Assembly (NCBI RefSeq): GCF_000468755.1
Contig: NZ_AWEZ01000064.1
Coordinates: 45,379-109,378, forward strand
Direction of reading: 5' to 3'
DNA: 64,000 nt
DNA from: Olsenella profusa F0195
GTDB taxonomy: Bacteria; Actinomycetota; Coriobacteriia; Coriobacteriales; Atopobiaceae
Positions 45,004 to 52,372 of this stretch are shown piece after piece (positions within the stretch are counted from its first letter, which is position 1; each line of letters starts with the position of its first letter). A program made the position numbers and the translations under genes. The notes under the pieces are model-generated. The model searched no databases. It saw only the letters and a program-made list of their open reading frames with translations, and was not told the origin of the DNA.

Positions 45004-45223
45004 TCATGTCTGGCCCTTCCTCTCCTGAGCGATGTCTGCCAGGATCCCCACGACGTCCCCCTCTCGTCATCGCCCTCGGCCTCGATCTCGATGAGGTTGT
45101 CCTGTTTCCGCCAGACGTCACGCTCCTCAGGAACACGACGGAGGCAGAACACCTGGCCGCATCGACGAAGCGTGCGGCGGCCCAGGTATGGAGGCCGCCG
45201 GGAACCGTCACCGACAGGGCCAT
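45004..45223 (-). pseudogene. Degenerate HPr-like phosphocarrier gene
   Basis: From ATG 45223 the frame encodes LSVTVPGGLHTWAAARFVDAA, which matches the HPr active-site region (usually GLHARPA) with the His kept but Arg changed to Trp. About 35 codons in, the frame breaks. The end in another frame (NLIEIEAEGDDE ... GILADIAQE) looks like an HPr C-terminus. The central regulatory-Ser segment is missing. It sits next to the ascorbate-type PTS and probably once served it. Confidence 0.5.
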
Positions 45224-45271
45224 GGGATAAAGGGAGGCCACATGAACCCACCCATACTCGCATGGGGGCAG

Positions 45272-45778
45272 CTAGCCCCTCTCGACCTTCTCGACCTCGT
45301 CCCTGATGTCCTCGAGCTTGACGTAGTGCATGCCGCAGATGCCGCGAATCTCTCGGGCAACAAGACCATCTGTGGCTATGACCTTGAACTTCTTCCCGCG
45401 GGCTCTCAGGAGTTCCAGCGCCCTCTTGAAGTCGCCGTCGCCGCTCACCAGAACGGCCATGTCATATGTGTCAATCGTGGTGAACATGTCGAGCACGATC
45501 TCGACGTCGAGGTTGGCCTTTCGTATCGAGCTGTCGGTCTCGGAGTCATAGATCACCTTGACCGGCTTGGTTACCAGCGCATATCCCATATGTGTCAGGG
45601 CCGTCAGATACCCCTGCTGCGAGTCTGAGGAGGCGTCCGTCCCCGTGTAGTAGTAGGCGTCATCTATGGTCCCAAAGCGCGCACAGTAGTCCAAGAGCTT
45701 CCTGGTGTCGACATACCACCCAAGATTCCTCTGCATGTAGGTGTAGTTTGCCCCATCGACAAAAACGGCCACGCGCAT
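45272..45778 (-). CDS. NYN-domain (LabA/DUF88-like) protein
   Basis: A 168-aa PIN-like NYN-domain protein, probably an RNA-directed nuclease. Conserved acidic residues are in VAVFVDGANYTYM (first Asp), KANLDVEIVLDMF and VLVSGDGDFKRALELLRARGKKFKVIA. GGGAGG lies 7 nt before ATG 45778. Single gene, divergent from the radical-SAM gene. LabA-like proteins have regulatory or RNA-turnover roles, but the target here is unknown. Confidence 0.88.
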   Translation of the reverse strand: MRVAVFVDGANYTYMQRNLGWYVDTRKLLDYCARFGTIDDAYYYTGTDASSDSQQGYLTALTHMGYALVTKPVKVIYDSETDSSIRKANLDVEIVLDMFTTIDTYDMAVLVSGDGDFKRALELLRARGKKFKVIATDGLVAREIRGICGMHYVKLEDIRDEVEKVERG

Positions 45779-46123
45779 GTGGGCTCCTCCCGTGGTGTCT
45801 CAGAACATTAAACTGTCAAAAAGCGGCATGGCTTATACTCCGCCATGCCCAACCATAACCGACCATAACATACATATATGTCCTTTAGAGTCGACCCGTG
45901 TGACGGGCTTCGCGCGTCCGCACAACCCCTCCTCGCCGTTCACCATCATGTCACCACCCTTTCTACCAGGAACTTTCCACTCGCAAAAAATGCGTGCTGT
46001 TCACGCATTTCGCGTATGGGGCCCAGGGAAAGTGGGAATGGAATCGAGCAAAGTCCATGGGTGGCGCTTCTGGCCCAGAGGGTACCTGCCACCCGAGAGA
46101 GGTGCGACGGGGAGGCGCGTCTC
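45779..46123. other. 345-nt divergent intergenic region with two hairpins
   Basis: No gene is supported. GGCATGGC / GCCATGCC (45825-45832 and 45842-45849) is a short inverted repeat next to the NYN promoter. AAATGCGTG / CACGCATTT (45988-45996 and 46002-46010) is a second hairpin in the leader of the radical-SAM gene. AT-rich steps around 45855-45885 may hold promoters. Confidence 0.4.
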
Positions 46124-47626
46124 ATGAGGGTCGTCTTCATCACCCCGGCGTCGACGCTGAGAAGATCGCCCGTCTACCGGTGGGGGTCGTCCCTCTACGG
46201 CACACGCGATGCCATCACCGGCCCGCTCATCCTCGCCGGCATCGTCCGTCGGGCGGGCCATGAGGTGGAAGTCTACGAGGAGCTGCGTGGCACGGTCGAC
46301 TACGAGCGGCTGTACGGGTGGGCGGACGTGGCCTGCCTCTACACGATGACATCCAATGCGCCCCGCGCCTATGACATCGCCGACCGCTTCCATGCACAGG
46401 GCCACGCCCGCGTCCTCATCGGAGGCCTGCACGCCTCGGCCCTGCCCGAGGAGGCGCTCGCACACGCCGACCAGGTGCTCGTCGGCGAGGGGGAGCATAC
46501 GATTCTCGACGTCGTCGAGGGCCGCCGCACCGAGCTCGTCGTCGAATGCGCGCCCGTGCTCGACCTCGATGCGGTTCCCTGGCCGGACTACTCGGTGCTC
46601 AAGACCCCCTGCGACGCGGCCGACGTCATGACCTCGCGCGGCTGCCCCTTCCGCTGTGCCTTCTGCACCACCACGCGGATGTTCCACCCCTACCGCAAGC
46701 GCAGCGTGGATTCCGTGATAGCCGAGATCAGGCACTACAAGGCCATGGGCTTCGAGTACATGAACTTCGAGGACGACAACTTCACGGCCGACAAGGGGCG
46801 CGCCAAGGAGATCTGCCGACGCATCGTCGCGGAGCACCTGCAGTTCAGGGAGACGTTCTTCTTCGGGCGCACCGACATGGCCAAAGACCCGGAGCTGCTC
46901 GACCTGCTCGCGGCCGCGAACCTCAACTGGGTGCTCATCGGCATCGAGTCGCTCAACCAGGCCTCCCTCGACGAGGTCGACAAGCACCAGAGCGTCGAAG
47001 ACATCAGGCGGGCCGGCGCCGCCTGCCGCGACCACGGCATCCAACTCATCGCGAGCATCGTGCTGGGCATCGACACCGACACGCACAAGGACATCATGCG
47101 CTCGGTGGAGTTCGCGAGGGAGATCGGCGCGAGCAAGCTGCAGCCTGCCATCCTCACCCCGTTCCCCGGCACGGCGACCTACGACCAGTACCAGCGGGAG
47201 GGTCGCATGCTCGTGCGCGACGAGCGCGACTGGGAATCGTTCGACATGATGAACGCCACGTTCCAGCCCAAGCACCTCTCGCCGTGGGGCCTCGAGATGG
47301 AGTTCTTCGTCTGTGCCGACGCCTTCTACACCCTTGGGCACGCCATCGACGAGTGGCGACGCCACGGGCGCGACCAGGGAATCTCCATGCTCGGGCTGGC
47401 CGTGGTCGCGCGCCTGGGAGGCGTGGCCGTGCGCATCGCGAGCAGGGTGGCGCGGGGAAGCTACTACCACTTCCTCAGGCATGCGCCCTGGATGTTCGCC
47501 AGCGAGGGCGGGCGGGAGCCCAAGGCCGGGCCCGCGCGACATGGCCTCGGACCACTTGATGCCGCCGCCCTCGCCCTGGGGGTGGTCACGGGTGCCATCA
47601 CCCTCGCGAGGGAGGCGCTGTCATAG
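46124..47626 (+). CDS. B12-binding-domain radical SAM protein
   Basis: A 500-aa enzyme with an N-terminal cobalamin-binding-like Rossmann domain (about 1-140: VVFITPAS, GGLHASALPEEAL, VGEGEHT). The radical-SAM core has the cluster motif CPFRCAFC (about residues 173-180), and a C-terminal extension of about 130 residues includes an Ala/Leu-rich end. ATG 46124 has GGAGG at 8-nt spacing. Relatives perform methylations or ring chemistry on lipids and natural products. No biosynthetic partner gene flanks it, so the substrate is unknown. Confidence 0.85.
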   Translation: MRVVFITPASTLRRSPVYRWGSSLYGTRDAITGPLILAGIVRRAGHEVEVYEELRGTVDYERLYGWADVACLYTMTSNAPRAYDIADRFHAQGHARVLIGGLHASALPEEALAHADQVLVGEGEHTILDVVEGRRTELVVECAPVLDLDAVPWPDYSVLKTPCDAADVMTSRGCPFRCAFCTTTRMFHPYRKRSVDSVIAEIRHYKAMGFEYMNFEDDNFTADKGRAKEICRRIVAEHLQFRETFFFGRTDMAKDPELLDLLAAANLNWVLIGIESLNQASLDEVDKHQSVEDIRRAGAACRDHGIQLIASIVLGIDTDTHKDIMRSVEFAREIGASKLQPAILTPFPGTATYDQYQREGRMLVRDERDWESFDMMNATFQPKHLSPWGLEMEFFVCADAFYTLGHAIDEWRRHGRDQGISMLGLAVVARLGGVAVRIASRVARGSYYHFLRHAPWMFASEGGREPKAGPARHGLGPLDAAALALGVVTGAITLAREALS

Positions 47627-47644
47627 ACGTCGCATGGCGGCATG

Positions 47645-47818
47645 GGAGCGAAACGGCCCCAAGTGCGTGCTGACATCGGGGCTCAAAGGGGCTTGCGCGG
47701 TCAATCGGAGCCACTTCGACTCCCTTACGGACAAAAATCCTGGCTGTTTGCTGGCAATGGACGCTGCCGACACACCACGAGCACGCGCCCCAGCGCGCAC
47801 TTGGGACCGTTTCGCTCC
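47645..47818. mobile_element. 174-bp element with 28-bp terminal inverted repeats (MITE-like)
   Basis: The ends 47645-47672 and 47791-47818 are inverted repeats, 26 of 28 matching (starting GGAGCGAAACGG). The 118-bp interior has no gene. It lies between two convergent genes. Size and structure fit a miniature inverted-repeat element or a large folded intergenic repeat. No target-site duplication is obvious. Confidence 0.6.
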
Positions 47819-47902
47819 TTCAAGAGTCCTAACCACCCGCATGATGAGTGATCCTTGATGCCGCACGTCCCGCGCGGCACAGGGTTGGGTATCCTGAACG
47901 AA

Positions 47903-47993
47903 GAGGGTCCACCGCACGAGGAGATGACTCCGACAAGCGAGACAGCCAGTCGATCACGATGCCCGGCTCGAGGGCCTTGATAGCGGGGTCGAA
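47903..47993 (-). pseudogene. Decayed copy of the adh 3' end and terminator
   Basis: This stretch repeats the order seen at the end of the alcohol dehydrogenase: GTCCACCGCACGAGGAGATG (terminator region; adh has GGCCACCGCACGAGGCGATG), AGTCGATCACGA (adh stop and final codons), then CGAGGGCCTTGATAGCGGGG. The last piece matches a segment about 290 nt further inside adh, so an internal deletion is present. It is a fossil of an adh-like gene. Confidence 0.65.
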
Positions 47994-48031
47994 GGCCTCC
48001 GTCTGCGCCGCCGGCGGCGCAGACGGAGGCC
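47994..48031. terminator. 38-nt perfect palindrome at the acetyltransferase stop
   Basis: A 19-nt arm beginning GGCCTCCGTCTGCG is followed directly by its exact complement, overlapping the acetyltransferase stop codon. It is very GC-rich and probably terminates that gene's transcript; no T tract follows. Confidence 0.6.
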
Positions 48032-48609
48032 TACTCCTCCAGCGTGCGCACGACGCGCGCCGGCACACCCAGCGCCAGGGAGTTGGAGGGGATGTCGTGG
48101 GTGACCACGGCACCCGCCCCCACCACCACGTTGTCGCCAATCGTAACGCCGGGCATCACCGAGACGTTCCCGCCAAGCCAGACGTCGCTGCCCACATGCA
48201 CGGGCTTGGAATAGGCCTCGCGGTCGCGACGGCCCGCCGCCGAGAGCGGATGCCCCGTCGTGGAGATGAGGCAGCCAGGTCCCACCATGCAGTTGTCGCC
48301 AAAGGTCACGGGTGCCCCATCGAGGATCGTCACGTTGAAGTTGAAGGTGCAGCGGTCACCGCAGCTGATGTTGGTGCCCACGTCGCACTGGAAGCCGGGC
48401 TGCACGTCGAGTCCGACGCCGCAGGGGCCGAGGAGGTCGCGCGCGGCGACGTCCCTGGCCTCGGCGTCAAGGGGGTCACAGGCGTTGAGTCTCGCGCAGG
48501 CCGCGCTTGCGCGATCCTTCCGCGCGGCAATCTCGGGCGCGTCGTAGTGGTAGATGTCCCCCGCCTCAAGCCGCTCGAGCTCGGTACGGGCATCCCTGTC
48601 AGTGCCCAT
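48031..48609 (-). CDS. Maltose/galactoside O-acetyltransferase-like (LbH hexapeptide)
   Basis: A 192-aa acetyl-CoA-dependent sugar O-acetyltransferase of the LacA/Maa type. It has the N-terminal Mac domain (MLxG-like helices ending EIAARKDRASAACARLNA) and a left-handed beta-helix of hexapeptide repeats (CDVGTNISCGDRCTFNFNVTILD; VWLGGNVSVMPGVTIGDNVVVGAGAVVTHD). The catalytic His is in TTGHPLSAAGR. It ends VPARVVRTLEE, as usual. AAGGGG precedes ATG 48609. Confidence 0.93.
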   Translation of the reverse strand: MGTDRDARTELERLEAGDIYHYDAPEIAARKDRASAACARLNACDPLDAEARDVAARDLLGPCGVGLDVQPGFQCDVGTNISCGDRCTFNFNVTILDGAPVTFGDNCMVGPGCLISTTGHPLSAAGRRDREAYSKPVHVGSDVWLGGNVSVMPGVTIGDNVVVGAGAVVTHDIPSNSLALGVPARVVRTLEE

Positions 48610-48675
48610 GCTCTTCCCCTTCTCGGATTGTCCTCTTGTGAGGGGACAGGTTCACACCGGACTGGTGTGATTCTA

Positions 48676-48715
48676 CACGTCGAACGCACCGTTCTCCGTA
48701 GGTGCGTTCGACGTG
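48676..48715 (-). terminator. 15-bp perfect stem-loop
   Basis: CACGTCGAACGCACC pairs exactly with GGTGCGTTCGACGTG around a 10-nt loop, directly after the small membrane-protein gene read leftward. It most likely ends that transcript. Confidence 0.6.
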
Positions 48716-48722
48716 CCACGCC

Positions 48723-49064
48723 CTAACTGAAGAGCGAGCCGCTGTACCGCATGACCACGCGACACAGGAGGATGCCCTCGACCAGCATGGCCACGACAAC
48801 CGCAACGGCGACGACGCTAAGCCACTCCATGGGGAGCCAGAGGACGAGCGGCATGAACAGGCAGGTCATGCTCATAGGCAGCATGCGCCGACCGGCCTGT
48901 CTCGCAAACTCGGGGCGCTTGCTCGTGGGAACGTTGCCGTAGTTGTAGTCGTGTATCAGGCTGACGTCCCCCGTCCTGACGAGCTTGAGGGAGACCCAGA
49001 GGAGATACGCACCGACCGACACACACACCACGAGACCCACGATGCGACCAAGGTCGACGGACAT
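48723..49064 (-). CDS. Small three-TM membrane protein, unknown function
   Basis: A 113-aa protein with hydrophobic helices at about 8-27, 64-80 and 82-102. The polar segment HDYNYGNVPTSKRPEFARQAG resembles small DUF3784-like membrane proteins. GGAGG lies 6 nt before ATG 49064. It sits downstream of an MFS relic on the same strand and is followed by a strong stem-loop. Confidence 0.7.
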   Translation of the reverse strand: MSVDLGRIVGLVVCVSVGAYLLWVSLKLVRTGDVSLIHDYNYGNVPTSKRPEFARQAGRRMLPMSMTCLFMPLVLWLPMEWLSVVAVAVVVAMLVEGILLCRVVMRYSGSLFS

Positions 49065-49080
49065 GAGGCGCCTCCATCAC

Positions 49081-49287
49081 GAAGTTCCAAAGACCTGAGA
49101 TAAACGAGCTCCCTACCCTCCATACCCACGTTCCCCCAGTGTTAGACGCTCCGAACGTCGCCATCCCATTTGCGGTTTGCGAGGCGCCGTTCGACTGTAC
49201 GAGCCTGTCCTCCTGGACGATGTCGGGAAGGTACGCCTGACACGCGACATCGAAGAAGATGTTGCCGCTGCCCACCACAAATGCGAC
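49081..49287 (-). pseudogene. Fragment of an MFS transporter
   Basis: The frame encodes VAFVVGSGNIFFDVACQAYLPDIVQEDRLVQSN, which matches the cytoplasmic-loop and adjacent-helix region (about residues 100-150) of drug-efflux-type MFS proteins. The similarity fades into GTWVWRVGSSFISGLW. Both ends of a normal 400-residue transporter are missing. Confidence 0.6.
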
Positions 49288-49419
49288 GTCGCATGGCTGG
49301 CCGAATGTCGGGAGGCCCAAACAACCAGGCCATGGACCTGACGAGGCCGACGGCTGCGCACTCATGTAGCATGTCACCAGCTCGTCTCACCTTGGCCGCA
49401 CGGCAGATGGGAGCCCCCC

Positions 49420-49863
49420 ATGCGACTCATGCGCTACCACTTCTTTGGCTGGGAGCAGGCGGACGTGGCGCCCACCAACCTGCGCTATGCGTCCATCCGC
49501 ACCCCACGGGAGCTTTACGACCTGCTCGACGGCGTCTGGTGCGCGGAGACCTGCGCGCCCAGGATGCGCGACCGGTGGTCGCCCAGAAATCGGACGCTCG
49601 GCCAGTGCTCCATCACAGCCTTTCTTGCCCAGGACATCTTTGGCGGGAGGGTGCATGGCGTGCCGCTCGCAGACGGCAACTTCCACTGCTACAATGTGGT
49701 GCGCGGCCGCACGTTCGACCTCACGAGCGAGCAGTTCGCAGACCAAGTGCTCGATTACGCGGACAACCCCGAGCAGTCGCGCAAGGCCCACTTCTCCCAG
49801 GACGAGAAGCGCCTACGCTACGAGCTCCTCAAGGTACGCCTGGACGCGGCACTTGGGCTCTGA
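49420..49863 (+). CDS. YunG-like protein of unknown function
   Basis: A 147-aa cytoplasmic protein. The conserved core (WCAETCAPRMRDRWSPRNRTLGQCSITAFLAQDIFGGRVHGVPL...HCYNVV...FDLTSEQF) is the pattern of YunG-type proteins and recalls a papain-like Cys/His arrangement (QCSITA, HCYN, FDLT). Any hydrolase activity is inference. GGGAG precedes ATG 49420 at 6-7 nt. Convergent with the YdcF-like gene. Confidence 0.75.
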   Translation: MRLMRYHFFGWEQADVAPTNLRYASIRTPRELYDLLDGVWCAETCAPRMRDRWSPRNRTLGQCSITAFLAQDIFGGRVHGVPLADGNFHCYNVVRGRTFDLTSEQFADQVLDYADNPEQSRKAHFSQDEKRLRYELLKVRLDAALGL

Positions 49864-49878
49864 GCGATTTGCAAGCCG

Positions 49879-50871
49879 CTACAGCAGGCGCATGAGCGTG
49901 ACAAGAGCCCACAGGCAGGCGATGACGACATAGGGGCTGTAGTGCTCCCGCGTGATGGCAACGAACTCACGGATGAATGCCGCGGGCCAGTACCACCTGC
50001 TCGTCCTGCTGCCGACGCCATCCGCGGCGATGCCCAGCCTGCGCGCGTACTCGACGCAGCGGAACACGTGGAAGTCGCTCGTGACCACGGCGCAGCGGTA
50101 CGGGCGGCCCGACGAGCGCCCGTCCATCAGCTCCTTGGAGAGGCGCAGGTTCTCCATCGTGTTCGTCGAGCGATTCTCATCGAGGATGGCCGTCTCGGGA
50201 ACCCCATGGCGCACGAGGTAGCCGTGCATGGCCTGGGCCTCCGAGACCACCTCGTCCGGCCCCTGCCCGCCCGAGACGACGATGACCCCATGCCCTCCCT
50301 GATCGTGCCAGAGCTCGATGGCCTTGTCGATGCGCCCGGCCAGAAGCGGGCTGGGCCTGTCGCCCACGAGTCCCGCGCCATGGATGACGATGTAGTCATA
50401 GAGGCGCCTCTTGGGCAGGCGTCGGTACAGCCACGAGTAGAGAAACAGTGCGACCAGGGTGAACGAGAACCACAGGCCCTCGAACACGAAGAGCTCGCCG
50501 AGGGTCACGAGCCACCCTGGCTCGCCCAGACCGCTCAGGATGGGAAAGGAGACATAGAGCACCAGGATGAACGCGGCCAGCATGAACGGCAGGGCGTTCG
50601 TCACGGAGCGGCCCTCCCTCCTCACCACGGTGACGCCGTTGATCGTCAGGAGGACGACTGCGACCAGGGGAAAGAGGAAGATGAGCAGAAAGATGACGAG
50701 GAGGAGCCAGGTCTGGTCCCTGAGCAGCACGATGCCCGCACCGAGCAGGCAGATGACAGCCGCAAGCAGGTAGAGCGCATTTCGGAACTGCCGCGGCTCG
50801 CGGGCGTACGACCGGACGAAGAGCACGGAGAACACAAGCGCTGGAAGACAGGCGAACAGGATGGTGGACAT
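49879..50871 (-). CDS. YdcF/SanA-like DUF218 membrane protein
   Basis: A 330-aa protein with four to five N-terminal membrane helices (1 to about 150) and a C-terminal DUF218 domain (YDYIVIHGAGLVGDRPSPLLAGRIDKAIEL; VVSGGQGPDEVVSEAQAM; NTMENLRLSKELM; VVTSDFHVFRCVEYARRLG). DUF218 proteins are linked to envelope integrity. GGAGG lies 6 nt before ATG 50871. A hydrophobic C-terminal segment closes the protein. Confidence 0.87.
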   Translation of the reverse strand: MSTILFACLPALVFSVLFVRSYAREPRQFRNALYLLAAVICLLGAGIVLLRDQTWLLLVIFLLIFLFPLVAVVLLTINGVTVVRREGRSVTNALPFMLAAFILVLYVSFPILSGLGEPGWLVTLGELFVFEGLWFSFTLVALFLYSWLYRRLPKRRLYDYIVIHGAGLVGDRPSPLLAGRIDKAIELWHDQGGHGVIVVSGGQGPDEVVSEAQAMHGYLVRHGVPETAILDENRSTNTMENLRLSKELMDGRSSGRPYRCAVVTSDFHVFRCVEYARRLGIAADGVGSRTSRWYWPAAFIREFVAITREHYSPYVVIACLWALVTLMRLL

Positions 50872-51054
50872 GGGGGACCTCCTCTCAGGAGATGGTAGCG
50901 AAGGAGGCCACTCCGAGCCATGGGATAGGGTGACGGGGAGCTTACCCCTTTGTAAGGATGCACATGGAAAGTCCGTGCCAGCACGGTTGCACGGACAGAC
51001 ACCCGACAGCCGGGTACAATCGTGAGCGTTGCAAGCGAGAGAAGGAGGATCAGC

Positions 51055-51450
51055 ATGACCGTTGCCGTCAGGTACTACTCCCGATCCGGGAAGACCAAGG
51101 CCGTTGCCGACACCATCGCGCGCGCTGCCGGCGTCGAGGCCATCTCCACCGATGCGCCCGACGCCGCACTCGCCGACCACGTCGATGTGCTCTTTGTGGG
51201 TGGCGCGCTCTACGCCTACGGGCTTGACAGGAACCTGTCCTCCTACCTCGGCACCCTCGACGCCAGCAAGGTGGGCAGGGCCGTGCTCTTCTCCACCTCG
51301 TGGCTGTCCAAGCACGCGCTCGACCTCATGCGCAAGGAGCTCGAGGCCAGGGGCATCACCGTGGAGGATACGACGCTCTACCTCAGGAGCGGCGCCGTCG
51401 ACTCTGCCGAGGGCCAGGTCAGGGAGTTCGCCGCGCGATTCGTGGCCTAG
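51055..51450 (+). CDS. Flavodoxin-like protein
   Basis: A 131-aa flavodoxin-fold protein. The FMN phosphate-binding loop is YYSRSGKTKAVAD, and a second loop is FVGGALYAYGLDRNL. It is smaller than classical flavodoxins (about 140-170 aa) but has the whole alternating beta-alpha pattern. AAGGAGG precedes ATG 51055. Probably a low-potential electron carrier or an NAD(P)H-FMN-dependent reductase. Confidence 0.85.
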   Translation: MTVAVRYYSRSGKTKAVADTIARAAGVEAISTDAPDAALADHVDVLFVGGALYAYGLDRNLSSYLGTLDASKVGRAVLFSTSWLSKHALDLMRKELEARGITVEDTTLYLRSGAVDSAEGQVREFAARFVA

Positions 51451-51462
51451 CGGTTGGCGCAG

Positions 51463-51486
51463 CGGTGCCAGCCTACCCCGGCACCG
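51463..51486. terminator. Terminator between convergent flavodoxin and amrS genes
   Basis: CGGTGCC / GGCACCG is a perfect 7-bp stem with a 10-nt loop, lying between two genes that end toward each other. It may serve both strands. Confidence 0.5.
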
Positions 51487-51520
51487 CGATGGCCTGGGGC
51501 AGGATCGATGCGCATCGTCC

Positions 51521-52372
51521 CTAGCAGTTCCCCACGCACACGTGGGAGACGTACCGACGTGCCACATCAGCCAGCTCGTATACCTTCTCCACAGGTGTGG
51601 GTGGCACGTCCAGCAGGTGCCAGCAGGGAAAGAAGCGTGTCACGTGGTAGACGATGTCATCGCTGGTCCCATGCAGCCACTGCGCAATGGTCGCGATCTC
51701 TGCGGGCGTGTCGCTCCTTCCCGGTACGATGAGTGTGGTCACCTCGACGTGAACGCCCGCCGCGGCGAGTCGCGCTATCGTCTGACGCACGATGGCGGGG
51801 TCGAAGCCACACTCGTCGCAGAAGCGGGGCGTGATGCCCTTGAGGTCGATGTTGGCCGCGTCGATGAGGCCAACCAGCTGGTCTATCACCTCGGCATGCG
51901 CGTAGCCGTTCGACACGAGCACGTTGACGAGGCCGTGTTCATGGGCCAGCCGCGCACAGTCGCGCACGTACTCCCACCCCACCAGGGGCTCGTTGTAGGT
52001 GTAGGCGATGCCGATCACGCGCCCGTCGCGGTCCCGTTCCGCACACGCAAGCTCGACGAGCTGGCTGGGCGACACCTGCCGCCAGGGCACGTCATCCTCC
52101 CCCGCCTGTGCGATCTGATGGTTCTGGCAGAAGGGACACCTCAGGTTGCAGCCATAGCTCCCCACCGACAGCAGCAGGGAGCCGGGATGGAAGCGCGCCA
52201 GGGGCTTCTTCTCCACGGGATCGACGGCTAGCGAGGTGACGCGTCCGTAGTTGCCCGCCGTGATGGTCCCGTCGACGTTCCGTCGCGCACGGCAGAACCC
52301 CACGCCGCCCGTGGGGATGGAGCAGGAGCGCGGACAGGTGTGGCACACCGCGGTGGCGCGCAGGGCGCTCAT
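51521..52372 (-). CDS. amrS: AmmeMemoRadiSam system radical SAM enzyme
   Basis: A 283-aa radical-SAM enzyme of the AmrS type, related to pyruvate-formate-lyase activases. The N-terminus has a zinc/cluster-like CxxC region (CHTCPRSCSIPTGGVGFC) and the SAM cluster CNLRCPFC. The pattern IAYTYNEPLVGWEYVRD is typical of the family. ATG 52372 overlaps the stop of the amrB-amrA fusion as ATGA, so translation is coupled. The system is thought to modify a cellular component, but the substrate is undefined. Confidence 0.93.
   Translation of the reverse strand: MSALRATAVCHTCPRSCSIPTGGVGFCRARRNVDGTITAGNYGRVTSLAVDPVEKKPLARFHPGSLLLSVGSYGCNLRCPFCQNHQIAQAGEDDVPWRQVSPSQLVELACAERDRDGRVIGIAYTYNEPLVGWEYVRDCARLAHEHGLVNVLVSNGYAHAEVIDQLVGLIDAANIDLKGITPRFCDECGFDPAIVRQTIARLAAAGVHVEVTTLIVPGRSDTPAEIATIAQWLHGTSDDIVYHVTRFFPCWHLLDVPPTPVEKVYELADVARRYVSHVCVGNC

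Noticed and set aside
47621..47917. 98-codon minus-strand frame across the 174-bp element
   Set aside because: Covers an inverted-repeat element and a gene fossil; no start signal or conserved pattern.
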